NCBI GenBank assembly: GCA_050084515.1
Contig: CM114272.1
Coordinates: 5,828,001 to 5,892,000, forward strand
Direction: 5' to 3'
Length of the DNA stretch: 64,000 bases
Source: Blasia pusilla
Taxonomy: Eukaryota > Marchantiophyta > Marchantiopsida > Blasiales
This document shows positions 23,178 through 35,689 of the stretch, one piece after another (the stretch's first letter is position 1; each line of letters opens with the position of its first letter). The notes beneath the pieces are model-generated. The model was given only the letters and a program-made list of their open reading frames with translations. It did no database searches and was not told the DNA's origin. The translations under genes were made by a program, and so were the position numbers.

Positions 23178-24210
23178 AGACAAGGGTCCTTGATCACCTT
23201 TACATCCCGGATATGCTAAGAAGAACCAATGGAACAAGTCAAAACACTCGGGTCTATGAATCAGAAATCTCAAAATCGCCAAACAAGTTTAGTGAAATAA
23301 GAGATTTCCACATTCACAAACACTCATCTAATGTGGAGTCAATTGGAGTTTATTTCAGATGCAACAAGGAGCGCAAACATCCAAGTTGGTCCCAAATAAA
23401 TCCAAGTACTCCCAAAAGGGACCCAAGGGATTTCTCCAGAATTCCTAGTAACCTTGAAAGCCCTTAGTTATCAAGACACCATAAAAATGTGGAGCCTAGT
23501 CCAAAATATCATTAAAAAACTGGATAAATAGGGAAAATAAGTGATAATTAGGTAATTAACTCTTTCACTCCCCCTCCATATGTACATTTTTGGGTCCCTT
23601 GTGGGCCCCTTCCCTTATGGGTTTTACACCAAAGGGAAAAAAAGGGGGAAGGGGAGCGGGTTGGGGCCAAGTTCAAACTTGTGTGCACGGGCCCAAGTGC
23701 CGGCCGCGGGCAACACGGGTTCATGGAGCCCGCACCCGAGCCCGTACGAACATGTCCGTCCTCGGGACGAACTTATGTCCGCGTGCAACCTTGCGTCAAG
23801 CCCCTGGCATACAATGTCGCCTAGCCCTGAAAGCAGAAGGCCCAGTGGAGACTTTAGAGTCTCTCGAATCCCAAATTGAAAAACTCTAGCAACCACAAAG
23901 CTAGCTGCTAGCAAAATAGAGAATCGAGCAGATCAGGCTCAAATGGGCAGCGAGAGGGTGCAATGTTGAATTGGAAAACTGTAGCAGTCATACAACTAGC
24001 TACTAGCACAAATAGACATTCAGGCATGAAGGAAAGGTAAAGCAACCTTGGGCTCAAATAAAAGGTGAAGCAACTCCCACTCAATGCAAAACTGAAGCAG
24101 CCCCGGGCTCAATGCAAAAGTTGCTCAACAAAGGTGAAACAGCCCTAGCACGAAGCAAAGGTGAAGTAGCCTCGGCTCGATGCAAGAGTGACTCATTGAA
24201 GAGAACAAAG
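23178..24210. repeat. mosaic of dispersed repeat fragments
   Basis: No gene. From about 23580 to 23890 the sequence is GC-rich with 'gagcccgcacccgagcccg' and MITE-like ends ('gaacatgtccgtcctcggg', 'cgtgcaaccttgcg'). From 23930 to 24200 it repeats the 'gaagcagccccgggctcaatgcaaa' units seen at 8640-8920. The first 400 bases show nothing recognisable. Confidence 0.5.
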
Positions 24211-24415
24211 ATGCATGTGGACAAAGTCTATGTCCGTGGACATGTCCGTCCTATGGAAGGACTTGTCCGTATGGGCCCCACCTTTCCCTTCTTTCTCATT
24301 CCCCTTACTTGCCTTCGTGTTCCATACTCCCCCATTTCTTCCTCCCTCCACCTCCACTCCCTCCTCCCTCATTACCCCTCTCATCCTTGCCTTGCCTTGC
24401 CTTGCCTGGTCCAAC
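24211..24415. mobile_element. MITE copy, partial
   Basis: The GCATGTGGACAAAGTC end, GGAC/GTCC palindromes and pyrimidine-rich interior are present. The opposite end is missing: the copy stops at the start of gypsy coding sequence near 24415. Confidence 0.7.
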
Positions 24416-27400
24416 AAGGCAGCAGCAGAGCAGCAACCAAGGGATGATGGCACAACTTCAAATGTCAGATGGATCCAGGACCGTGAAGAGGAGAATGTGT
24501 GGAGAGTGTCTACCAGGAGGCAAACCAATGAAGAGAAGGGCAAGGGGCCTGCAAGAGAGGAGATCAGATCAGGTGGAGAAGAGGAGGAAGAAGCTCTAGC
24601 CTTTGAGTTGCCTGATGTTACTGAAGAAGTGCTAGCCCACTTGGAAGAGCTTCATACCAAGGAAGGAGAGGCCAATACCAAGAAGACTACAATGGTGGTA
24701 AGACCCTCTTTGTCCCCTGCAGCTAGAAGGGAGTTGCACTACAACATCATGCTGGACATTGAGAAGAGGTTAGTCAAGTCACCATTGGGCGTTGTTGAAG
24801 GATAATCCAAGGTACCGAAAGCAAGTATTGGATGCAAGAAAGACCAAGAGGAGGAAGAGGCTCCCACCTACCATTTCAGAGGTGAGATACTGGAAGTGGA
24901 GGATTGGGAGCACCCGAGATCGACACTAAGATCGAAGGGTGTTTGATCACAAGGGTACCAAAGTGGATGGAGGTTCAGTGTGAATGTCATGATGGAGCAA
25001 AGCTGCTGACGACTGGTTACACCGATTCGAGCCTACCCCAAAGATATTGAGGATGGCTAACCAAGAGGAAGTGGTACCCGTGGGTAAGTTATCTCAGGTA
25101 GTTACTAGGATGGGAGAGTTGGAGTATAAGCTAAACTATGTAGTAATCAGGCTACCCATTCCTGCTACATTCCAAGTTTTGTTGGGGAGGCCTTGGTGTA
25201 CATAAGGCAGGAGTTTTGGAGGATTGGAAGAAGAAGGAGTTTAGGATTGGTTCAAGAAGGATCCCATGGGGCTTCCAAAGATACCAAGGCAGGACAACAG
25301 CAAGCTCCATGAGGTACACGACCGAGAGTGAGGAAGTAGACGAAGAAGAGCAAGCTGAGATTGTTGGATGGTGGTGAATGCCTTCAAGACAAAGAAATAA
25401 AAGAGTTTGACTTCAACCAACCAGAGGAAGAGCATGTGCAGGTCAAGGAAGATGAAGAGCCAGAGGACACCACCAAGACTTGGCCTCTTACATCAAATGA
25501 AGAAGATCAAACGAGACTAGCTATGGGGAAGAAGAAGAAGAATGAGCATGCCCTGGGAGAACTTGATGTCCCACTCACGTGCATGGGTGCACCAGCAGAC
25601 TAATGGAGGATCCAGGTATGAAGGGCTATCATGAGACCTTTGGAAGAGAGCAAGAGGAGGACCTCTCCGCTGCTGTAAAACCAGTTCAATATGAGAAGAT
25701 GAGTCTTCGCCAGATATGGAGTTCTATGTAGGCAGGACTATCCAGAGGTGGAGAAAGAAGCCTACAAGGAGTTGTTGCTAGAGTTCAAGGATGTGTTTTC
25801 TTGGTCACATCACGACCAGACTGGAATCTCACCGAGTATGGAGAACATCGGATAGACTTGAAGGAGGATGCAGTACCCGTTAGGCAAAGGCAATCAGGCT
25901 CAATCCAAAGTACTCCTTGAAAGTGAAGGAGGAGTTGGATAAGCTATTGGAAGCAGGATTTATCTATCCTGTAAAACATAGTGAGTGGGTATCCCCATTG
26001 TGATTGTGCCAAAGAAGGTGGGAGCGATGGAATAGCCAAGATCAGAGTTTGTCAAGACTATAGAAAGTTGAATGAGGCTACCAAGAAGGACTTCTACCGG
26101 CTGCCCTTCACCGATATCATCTTTGGACCATGTAGCCTGGTCATGCGGTGTACACTTTCTTGGACGGTATGTCGGGTACTACCAAATCTTCATCGAGTTG
26201 GAGACCAGATCTACACTACATTCACCACTGATTGGGGACTTATGCATTTTGGGATGCCCTTTGGATTGTGTAATGCTCCAAGTACATTTCAGAGGATCAT
26301 GAGAGACATTTTTCATGATTTCTTGAGGCATTTTCTAGAGGTCTTCATCGATGATTTTGCAGTTTTCAGTAAAAGGGAGGAGCATCTACAACATTTGAGG
26401 CTTACCTTTGAAAGATGTAAGGAAGCCAATCTGAAGTTAAACCAGGAAAGTGCTTCATTGGGATGGAGAGTGGGATCTTGTTGGGGCATAGAGTATCAGC
26501 CGAGGGGATTCTTTCAGAGACTTGGATAAAGTGACCACCATCTTGGCTCTCAAAGCACCCACTAGTGTGAAAGAAGTTCGAGGCTTCCTTGGCATGGTTG
26601 GTTATTATAGGAGGTTTATAGAGGGATATGCTAAGATTGCTCTCCCATTGACCGAGTTCTTTGAAGAAGGAGGCTATATTCCATGGGCACATCGCCAAGA
26701 GGAAGCCTTTAGGGAGCTCAAGGCAAGGATGGTGAAGGCACCCATGATGGCAAACACCAAGGTTTGATAGAGAGTTCCATGTAACCTGGTGATGCTTCTG
26801 GATTTTGCATAGGAATTATATTGTGGCAAAAGTATGGAGAGGACAAAGAGGAGAGGCCAATTTATTATGCTAGTAGGCAGTTGAGTTCGAGAGAAACTAC
26901 AAGACACTCTTTGAGAGAGAGTTCTTGCCTATCATTTTTTGCGTGTAAGAAGTTCAGGCATTACCTCCTCGGCTATGATGTGGTCTTTCACACCGATCAT
27001 GATGCCATCAAACATCTGGTCAACAAGGCTGATCTATCCGGCAGAGTTGCAAGGTGGGTTATGCTACTACAAGAGTTCCAATACCAGATCAAGGTGAAGC
27101 CAAGGATGGGGAACAAGAATGTTGACTACCTGTCTGGCTAGAGGAGGAAGAGATGAGAAACGCTATTGTTGCCGAGTTTCGATGAACACCTCTTTGCCAT
27201 TTCAGAAGAAGGGGATGAGTATCTTTGAGATTAGAAGGTATCTCAAAGAGGGAGTTGTTCCACCCGCAAACTCTCAAAAACAAAAGATGTTTATAGTTAA
27301 GGCAAGGCCATATGCATTGATCGAGGATGTTCTGTTCAAACTTGGACCAGATGACAAAGTTGAGAAGTTGTGTGAGTAAGGGAGAAAGTCCGAGAATCAT

Positions 27401-28479
27401 GCACACATTCCACTCGGGGAGAGGAGGGGGTCACTTTGGAGTGGAGACCACCATCAAGAAGATTCGAATCGCAGGTACTTGGTGGCCTACCCTCCATAGA
27501 GATGTGCACAAGTACATCGAAGTTGTGACCCTTGCCAACATTCAGGCAAACCTTGATTGTTAAGGATCACTGGCCACTCACACATATCATCCCTTTGGGT
27601 CCTTTTTGCTAAGTGGGGAATTGACTTCATTGGTCCTATCACTCCCGCTAGTAAGGGCCATAGAAATAGGTACATTATTCTAGCCACTGATTATGCTACT
27701 AAGTGGGTGGAAGCTAAGGCCACAAGGAAGAATGATGGTGAAACTGGCTGGGAGGTTCTTATATGAGCATATTCTCATGAGGTTTGGTGCTCCATGGGAG
27801 TTAGTGAGTGATAGAGGTTTGCACTTCATTAATGAGGTGATTCAGGCTATAACAAGAGAGCAAAGACCAAGCATCAAGCATAGGTTGACCACACCTTACA
27901 ACCCTAAGGCTAATGGTCTCACTGAGAGAGCCAATGGGATCATTGGTGCTATTTTGACCAAGATAGTGGCAGCTCACAAATCAGATTGGGATAGGAAATT
28001 AGCTTCAAATTTGTCCATGCTTACAACACACGGTGAGAAGAGCACCACAGGAAAAGTCCCTACTTCTTGGTGTATGGGCGAACCTCTCTTGGTAGTAGAG
28101 TTGGAGTTGAAGACTGATCATACTCTAGAAGGGCACTTCCAACCTGAAGGTGGCATAGATAGCAGGCTGGATATGATTGATGCCCTAGAGGAGGAGAGAA
28201 AGGCAGCACTAGAGAAGACCAAGGCCGTTCAGCAACAAAGGAAGATGAGGTTTGAAGGATGGGGACTTGGTGCTGATGTATGATAGTCGACACCAAAAGT
28301 TTCCAAGAAAGTTGCACATACGCTGGCTTGGGCCTTATCAGGTAATCTCAGTATTTGAGAATGGTTCTTTGTCTTTGGCTACACTAGATGGGGAAGCATT
28401 ACCGGCAAGAGTGAATGGATCAAGGATTAGAAAATACTATGACATGGGGCAGCTGATTGAAGATGGCTTTCAAAACTAG
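24416..28479 (+). pseudogene. Ty3/gypsy gag-pol relic (copy D)
   Basis: A degraded gypsy polyprotein. The N-terminal part (24416-24805) is acidic and gag-like. The protease region near 24930-25000 is poorly preserved. Reverse transcriptase lies at about 25980-26530, with 'VCQDYRKLNEATKKD', 'FGMPFGLCNAPSTFQRIM' and the box FIDD at about 26344. RNase H spans about 26540-27140 ('VRGFLGMVGYYRRFI', 'YYASRQLSSRE', 'FHTDHDAIKHL'). Integrase follows with core Asp at about 27623 ('GIDFIGPI') and 27810 ('VSDRGLHF') and Glu near 27930 ('GLTERANG'). The C-terminal GPY-like module is at 28252-28479 ('RWLGPYQV'). Many frameshifts and stops. No chromodomain was found, which fits a non-chromovirus gypsy lineage. 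Confidence 0.9.
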
Positions 28480-28585
28480 CATGCTCTTGGGGCGTTCGCA
28501 AGCTGGCCCAAGGATTATATGTGCGCCCCTTCATGAGTGGCTCCCATGTGTGTTAGATACTTTTGGGACTCTAGTTTGCTGAGAT

Positions 28586-28700
28586 CAGGTGAGGAGCAGC
28601 AAGGAGATCAGGTGAGATCAGGTGAGATCAGGTGAGGAGCAGCAGGGAAGTAATGAGGAGGTGAGGAGCAGCAGGGAGATCAGGTGAGATCAGGTGAGGA
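28586..28700 (+). repeat. short tandem repeat in element 3' region
   Basis: Repeated GAGATCAGGT units interspersed with GAGGAGCAGCAGG, between the end of the gypsy integrase and its polypurine tract. Confidence 0.8.
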
Positions 28701-28818
28701 GCATCCAAGGGAAGCTCGAACCAGCTTGAGAAGAAGCAAGCTTGGGAAATGCTAGTTAGAACAGGTTCAGAAGTAGATGAGGTCGAAATTTCAGGCAGTA
28801 GATTCCTTGGAGTAGATG

Positions 28819-28834
28819 CTTAGGGGGAGGTAGA
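28819..28834 (+). other. polypurine tract (copy D)
   Basis: CTTAGGGGGAGGTAGA, about 340 bp after the gypsy polyprotein stop, followed by a TG that could open the 3' LTR. Confidence 0.6.
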
Positions 28835-28836
28835 TT

Positions 28837-29371
28837 TGTAGGAAGGTAGGAACCCAGAGTACCAAAGAAGCCCAAGGAAGAAGAGGGCGTTCAACTTCAC
28901 TTATAAATACTCTGGTGGGTTTGCTTGAAGGCGGGCATAGACATGCTGTTGGCTAGTAGACACTCGATCTCTTGAGCCAAGCTAACCAGCAGAGTTATGT
29001 GCTCCCAGGTCTAGGTAGTGTGTAGTGTGCTTGAAGGGGGTTGAGAAGAAGAAGGTCTCTCATGTACTCTATGATTTTGTGATACACAGGAGGTAGCCCT
29101 GTGAAATGAGTTCACACCATTGCCTCAGATCCGAGTATGTGCATGATTGAGTGATGAGTTGGGGAGGGCTTGATGAAGGGAGATTCTTGGAGATGATTCA
29201 ACTAATCATTCAAAAGTGCAGGAGAGGACAAGAGGTCTGTACCAAAGAGAGGGGAGGCAAGCTTGGGTTCCAAGATTGTGCTCCACCAAGGTGTGCTTGG
29301 AAAGCTTGCTGTTCTGCCCACCTAAGCTTGGCCTTTGACACCAATCACATGATTACTTCCAGGGTGTGACA
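28837..29371 (+). repeat. candidate gypsy 3' LTR (copy D)
   Basis: Begins TGTAGGAAGG after the polypurine tract and could end in ...GTGTGACA at 29371. A TATA box TATAAATA lies at 28912-28919, as expected for an LTR promoter. No 5' partner is present in the window to confirm the ends. Confidence 0.4.
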
Positions 29372-30333
29372 ACCTGGACTTCTAGGTCTGGTAAGTGATA
29401 AGAGTTAGTGAGTGGAGAGAGAGAGAGGGTCATGCTTGAGCTCCCCTATAGGTAGAAGACCATGGGCTTAGCCTGTTAAGTCCCCTACTACCTGAACGAG
29501 AAGGGAGAACAGCGGATCAGCAAGGTACGAGGAGAAGAAGAAGGTGATTGCACTACCTGATCGGTTAGGAGTTGGGTGTACTTTAGAGGATGCCTTGGTA
29601 CATTCAACTAGTCCAAGGCAGCACATTGGAGGACCTTATGCTGCCCTGGTCATCCTTGACTGTGAATTCTAAGTAGAGTGTGGTTGTTGGGTTCCACTGG
29701 CCACTCCACTCAAAGCACTCGAGAGGAAGGAAGGAGTTTTGGTTAGTAGGGTGAGGATAGGATTGTGATACTGAAGTGGAGAGAGTTCCTCCAGCCTCTT
29801 AAGGTAAAGAGGTGGGGTTTATAGTAGTTAAGGAGTACATCTTGTAGATCTTGATCTTCTGATCTGGCCCTAAGCTCTTACATGGGACCGAACTGGTGGA
29901 ACTAGCAACATTTTCACCTGGGTTGTGTGCTGGCCATGTATTACCTGGTGAGACATGGACAGATCTAGAAATAAACACACCTCTTGCATTTGATATAGAT
30001 TTATCTTGGGTCGTCATAGCCTAAAAAGCGTTGCTCCAACTAATCATTCCTCGTCATAGTTGCCTCAAATGCAAGTCCTCCACTCACTTCGGAAAATGGT
30101 GGGGCCTTGCCTCCACCACATCCTTGACCTCCTACACCTTGTCCTCTACCACCTGCTGGTCTTCTACCTCCATGAAGGAGCAGCTCAAAGTGGAGCTTGA
30201 AATATCTCTAATGTGTATGGCCGTATCTTTGGCAATGATTACCCTAAGATCAAGATGAGGATGGCCTACACTAGGCCACCTCATATAAAGTAGGAGATTC
30301 AACTTACACTACAACAAGAAAAACCTACATACA
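29372..30333. other. unannotated sequence
   Basis: No recognisable gene. A minus-strand Gly/Arg-rich segment (about 30190-30080) followed by a short open frame at 30017-29799 might be a gag scrap but has no diagnostic motif. Confidence 0.4.
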
Positions 30334-30500
30334 TCCATTTTATTTAAATGGTATTATTTTTGCTAAATTACCTGAAGTTTATTCAATTTTTTATCCAATT
30401 GTAGATGTAATGCAATTAAACTAAATTTTTAGTTATGTTTAATATTTATTTAGAAAATTCATTTTATTTAAATGGTATTAGTTTTGCTACCTAAGCCTTG
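30334..30500. repeat. short direct repeat
   Basis: The block 'tttaaatggtatta(t/g)ttttgcta' occurs at about 30344 and again at about 30468, in otherwise AT-rich sequence. Confidence 0.5.
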
Positions 30501-31267
30501 CTACTAAGTATAAGACTATACTAGTCGTGGTCCTAGCTCACGATATCCTCTTGTAGTCCTTCTTCCCATAGCTCCATCTTGAGGAATGCATTACAACACT
30601 AATGGAGACACCAACACATGTATCATCTCCCTCTAAGATGTCGCGCACTTCATCAAAATTCTCTCCTAAAGTCTATTAAGCTCAATATGCTCCACCAACA
30701 AGAGAGTCTAAAGGCAAACTAATATGTAAGAGAGTCGCGTCTTGCACACTCTTCCACAACTTGGGCTTAGCATCGCATACCAAAATTGAACCGCTTGTAA
30801 TTCCATCATACCTTGGCTCCTTGAGTAGTTATGATCAACCACCGATGACATGCATAATGCACATGCCTTTCGTAGACTCTCCCCCGCTCTCCGTTGAAAC
30901 TCATGCATTGACTTCATTCCTAGCCCCTCGTAGTTCCTCCCTAACTCTCAAAAGATACGTACTTAGCTTAAATGAAATTTAGATAGACAAACATGTTTGG
31001 TCTCCAAACACGCAGTCCCTCCCCCCTAAGCGGATGGTTATGGCAAATCTATACAATGAAAATTACTACTTGCTTGTTATGTGCAAGGTTATGTAAACTT
31101 TGCTCTTCTCACACTTTCTTGCTCAAAACTCCTCATAATGATATACTATTCATCCTTCCCAAGCCTCCTATATACTATCCTATACTAACAACATATCCTC
31201 TCCTCTACCTTTTTTTTTTACTGATGTCTCCTTTGACTATTTTTGCCATTTAAAGCCTTTTAACCAT
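30501..31267. other. unannotated, contains one half of an 87-bp repeat
   Basis: No gene recognised. 30909-30995 is identical, as far as I can read it, to 34418-34504. Confidence 0.45.
30909..30995. repeat. 87-bp direct repeat, copy 1
   Basis: Starts TGACTTCATTCCTAGCCCC and ends AGACAAACATG. I see no mismatch against copy 2 at 34418-34504, which is striking in a region where other repeats are heavily diverged. Confidence 0.9.
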
Positions 31268-31590
31268 GGTTGCACAAAAATGGAAAAATCCATCCCTAGG
31301 ATGAACATGGATGGACAAGTTTGGACGTATCTACAGCCATAGGTTGCAAAAGTTGGGGCCCACACTTATAGTTCATGATAGAAGGCAAGGTCAGGATGGA
31401 TGGAGCAATAAGGGGGGAGGGAGTGGAGGTGGGAGGAGGAAGAAATGAGAAAGTGTGGATCACGAAGGCAAGTGAGGGCATGAGAAAGAAGGGGGAGATT
31501 GAGCCCACATGAGCAATTCCTTCTATAGGACAGACGTAAGTCCATGGATATGGACATGTCTACAGACACGAACTTTGTCCACATGCAACC
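31268..31590. mobile_element. MITE copy, structurally complete
   Basis: 323 bp bounded by GGTTGCACAAAAATGG and ...CCACATGCAACC. Subterminal GGAC..GTCC motifs and a purine-rich interior match the other copies. Best used as a family reference with 36981-37284. Confidence 0.8.
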
Positions 31591-31759
31591 TTGCTTCTAA
31601 TGATCGTATATTTGTTGCTATGCTCCTCGGTTATTCTTAGCCCCATTTCCACTTATGTCTCCTCTCTGCCCTAGTCATTTATCCAGGGCTCTCGTAGTTA
31701 CCTCTCATACTTGCCACTTTTGATCCTGTAAAATAGGACCCCACGTATTATTTGTTTCC

Positions 31760-32175
31760 ATTTCTCACCATCAGATCTAGATCCCTTTGGATTTGCTATC
31801 CCTTATCCCCATTTCTAGAGAGCTCGTTTTACCTTATACCACCGGATCTTGATACCTCCAAATTGGATGCCCCTTTTACCCTCCATATGAGAGCTTCTTC
31901 TACTTAACACCATCCAAACTAGAACCCTTCACATCTTGATTTTCCTCCTACTCTCCACGAGAAAGTTGCTTACTTGATAACATCGGTTGTGGATCCCTCC
32001 GGATTTGGTGTGGCTTCTCCCCTCCTTTGAAAATTTTGTTTTACCAGATACCATCAGATTTGGATCCCTTTGGATCTAGTGTCTCTTTTCCACTCTAGTG
32101 GAGGGCTATTTACTTGACACCACTTAGTCTTAATCTTAGTGGATCCGGTGTCCCTTCTCTACTCCCTTCCATCTA
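31760..32175. repeat. degenerate ~75-80-bp tandem repeat
   Basis: About five imperfect units share 'ACCATC(A/G)GAT(C/T)T.GATCCCT..GGAT', then 'TG(T/C)C(C/T)CTT..CC' and 'GAGAG(C/T)..TTAC(C/T)T'. It is non-coding on both strands. Confidence 0.55.
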
Positions 32176-33100
32176 AGAGAATGTTTCAAGAAACTTCTCA
32201 TCTTCCTTATTTGAGATCTTTATATAGTGTTTACCATTCCTCATCGATATTGACTAGTACTTTAGCTTAGATCATAATTATTTTTGTACCTATCCCCGAA
32301 TACATCTTTGTCATGACAGATGGAACTTAAGGCGAGATAGTATCAAGGCCTTAGAGAGATCTTGTACTTCCCCATTTTAAAAGATCATATGTGACGTGCT
32401 CTTAAGAGTTGACCTACGGCGCACTGCTTTTTAGCAATAGGAGAAATTAGATCACCCTTCCTTTTATGAGGAGTCACAACCTTGGAGAGAATGATCCTCT
32501 CATCCTTTGTATGGAGCAATTTGGGCTTATAGGATTGGTGGGCATTTGAGTGGTGTTCTCTTATGAGAGAACCATGTGTAGAGTTAGTATCTTGTGTATT
32601 CCATATCGTTTATGATATGCCAAGAGAAGGTAACCTGTGTGCACAGGTCATCCATGGAGGTGCTTGAGGGTATACCTTGGATAAGGCTCATTTGGAGTTC
32701 ATCTTCTTTAGATGAAACCCATGTTGGGATTCATGATACAGTGTAGCTTGTATGTATTAAACCTTGATTCTCTCTTGTAGAGTGGGCTAGGATTGATTAG
32801 AGATCACATATTTATTCCAAATAGTCTCTTGTTGCTACCATAGTATGTATTCTTGAGTGGGTTCTTGGATGAGGTAGAGTTGATTGCAAATTCATATTTT
32901 AGATGTAAGGAAGATGCGTATTGCTTTTTAACAATAGGAGAAATTGAGATGCAATTTCAGGTCTAGAGCACAAGAGTGCTGTTGCAGATTTCTAGGGAAT
33001 GCACTTGTTGAAATCAAGGTTAGATTTCACAATTGAAAAATGTGTTGTGCAATAGATTCGACTGTAGAGGGGGAGGGAAACCTCCTAATTCCAAGGTGGC
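32176..33100. other. unannotated sequence
   Basis: I see no gene, RNA or repeat end. Confidence 0.4.
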
Positions 33101-33542
33101 ATAAAAAGAGACTTTCTTGTCCATGGGATGCACAGGTCCGTACATGTCTACCGACATGCTAAACGGGTCTGCCTCCCTAGTTTTTTGACTCCCTAGTTTT
33201 TTTTTGTCTTGTGCGGGCTTGGATAAAGGATTCAAGACAAGGAATCAACGGGTGTGCGGGTCATGGGTCCACATTGAAGAAAATTTGTAGTGGTCCACGT
33301 CGAGGCAAGTGCGGGCTTGACACGTACCAGTGTTAGCCAAGCATGGGCTTCATGTAGGCTCGAAGTGGATTAGAAAATAGGTGATAAAATTGGCAACTGA
33401 TCATTGGACTTGGGTGCGGACTAGTCAAGCCCAGGTCTACGTTATGGGCATTGTGGATTATGAGAACCCAGGCTTGCACATACATGTTCATCCTCTAGAG
33501 AGACAAAAGTCCATGGATGGACTTTATCCGTGTGCAACCTTG
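33101..33542. repeat. diverged MITE-like element with GC-rich core
   Basis: One side has 'gtccatgggatgcacaggtccg' and the other ends 'tggactttatccgtgtgcaacctt', both like MITE ends. Between them lie 'gtgcgggctt' units resembling the minisatellites at 735 and 9130. Confidence 0.45.
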
Positions 33543-34417
33543 TTTGATTTTGGTAGAGTTGTTGAAAATTGGAGAAATCGAGGATCAAATTGTAAGAATG
33601 GAGTTCTTAAGATGAATTTGATAAGGAAATCAATCTCAATAATGACTTGATTGAGTATGGGAAAATCAACATATGGATGGGCACTCTCTTGCTGATTTTG
33701 AGCAAGACTTGCTTTATTCTTAAGCGAATTGGATGAAAGTTGGATAAGAGGATAATCAAGCAAGGAGAAAATTTAAGGTAAGAATAATTGCGTTATATTA
33801 TGAAGGATTGTGTAAAATCTGAGTTTGCCATGTGAATTAGTGCAAAAATTTGATTTTCACAGTAAAACCAAGGCATGAAACGAAATTCATTTAAGGAAGA
33901 TTCAAAAAAAATTCCCCAAAATTGTATAGATTCTCAAAGTTGATGGGTCATCAATGTCATGTTGAGATCCTTTCTTTAAGAAATAATGGACCTTTTAGCT
34001 ACAACAATCGGTGATGCAAGATGAATTATCTAACAAGGCTTTTCCTACTCAATATAGGATCACAATGTACATTCTCCATTCTCTAGCGATAAGGATCACA
34101 AATCGTTGTGTCAAGCCAATCACTTCTTCATAGCTCATAATCCCAAATTTTCTAACTATGAAACATATATTAACCACTTTACCCTTATACACTAAGAAAA
34201 TTACATAATTGGTATTAAAAGCTACTCAAGGAGGCTTGCTTAGATCCATAAGTTGTTAAATAAGGACATACTTCATACAATTCTAATTTTTTTGTAGGTG
34301 ATGATTGAAAGTATTAGTGGAGTTGGTGATTGCATGCCTTGGTTCACAAATGTCTTTCCGAAGTGGTAGTTTAGATGGCGAACAAACCAGTACTTATTTG
34401 CAAAGAGAATTTTTTCG
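33543..34417. other. unannotated AT-rich sequence
   Basis: Nothing recognisable on either strand. Confidence 0.4.
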
Positions 34418-34504
34418 TGACTTCATTCCTAGCCCCTCGTAGTTCCTCCCTAACTCTCAAAAGATACGTACTTAGCTTAAATGAAATTTAGATAGACAAA
34501 CATG
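34418..34504. repeat. 87-bp direct repeat, copy 2
   Basis: Same strand and apparently identical to 30909-30995; the flanking sequences differ completely. Confidence 0.9.
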
Positions 34505-35689
34505 ATAGATAGATAAACAAAGTCTTGAGTCAAGACACAAGTCTCAACATAAGGAGGATGGATGGAGAGAAACTCCAAGGGAAGAAATATTAAAGCAAGG
34601 TGAGTAATCCTAAAATCAACCCCTAAGAGACCAAAGAGTAGTGGACTAAGTTGCAGTACTAAGACTAGTCAAGACAAGTATGCACCTTAAGACAAGTCTT
34701 AAGAGAAAGGGGCAAGTTGGAAGAGAGGATGGGAGGAAAGAATACAAGGCTAGCAAGAGGGAATGCTTTTCGAGATGCAAGAAATCAGCCGGTATGCGGG
34801 AAAATTTTAGAGTACAAGAATATTCTCTCTAGAAAAAATCCATCATATGGATGGACATTAGTCCACAAACTTATCCCAATCTACATGAAACCTTAGATGA
34901 GACATACCAAAGTCATCTTGAGATCTAACTAGTCATGTTTGGAACTTCCGACCCATGTTTTTTCTCATAAGGCTCAAGGATCCAAGGTGGGATACTCTTT
35001 GTAGAGAGGATAAGTCTAAAACACTTCATTAGGGATAGAAAATATTGGATTTAATATTCAGATAAAATACTAGTAATTTGGAGCTTGTGGCGTGCGTTTG
35101 GTTAGATGGATGGAAAGAGAAAATGGTAAATAAATGACCCAATGAAGTTCCAAAAATAAGGAAATGTATGTATTTGTAATTTGCTATTTTTTCTATAAAA
35201 AAATTGGTCATAGAAGTGTGATAGGAAAACTTTCACGTTTGGATATATTCACATGAATTTTTCTAATGATGGAAATTTGACTTGAAATTTTTTTCGTTGA
35301 TGTAGGATATTTATGGCAAGCCCATAAAATAGAGAACTACTATCTAAAGTCTTTAGGGATAGAGGATGTCTTGGGGAACACATTCTTGGATTCATATGAG
35401 GTGGAGCTAAGACGGAGACCATGGAGATTAAGTATCTAGATCTCAATGAAAAGCAAGTAGTTTTAAATAAGGTTGGTTCAAGAGGTTCCTATAAAAGAGG
35501 AGTTTTTTTTTAATGTAATTACAAGGTCAAGCCAAGCCGATATAGAAGGTGGGCTTCTTTGCTTGAAACGACAAGTAAAGACTCCAAGAAAAGCATGAGG
35601 AGATCAAGAGTCAGCTCCAATGAAACTTCCTAAAATACTTTGGAGAGTGGTGAAGTAATTTGGGACATCTTGATAAATGAGCTTCCAAA
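34505..35689. other. unannotated sequence
   Basis: No gene. A MITE-end-like scrap ('ggacattagtccacaaactta', 'acatgaaacctt') lies at about 34852-34895. Confidence 0.4.
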
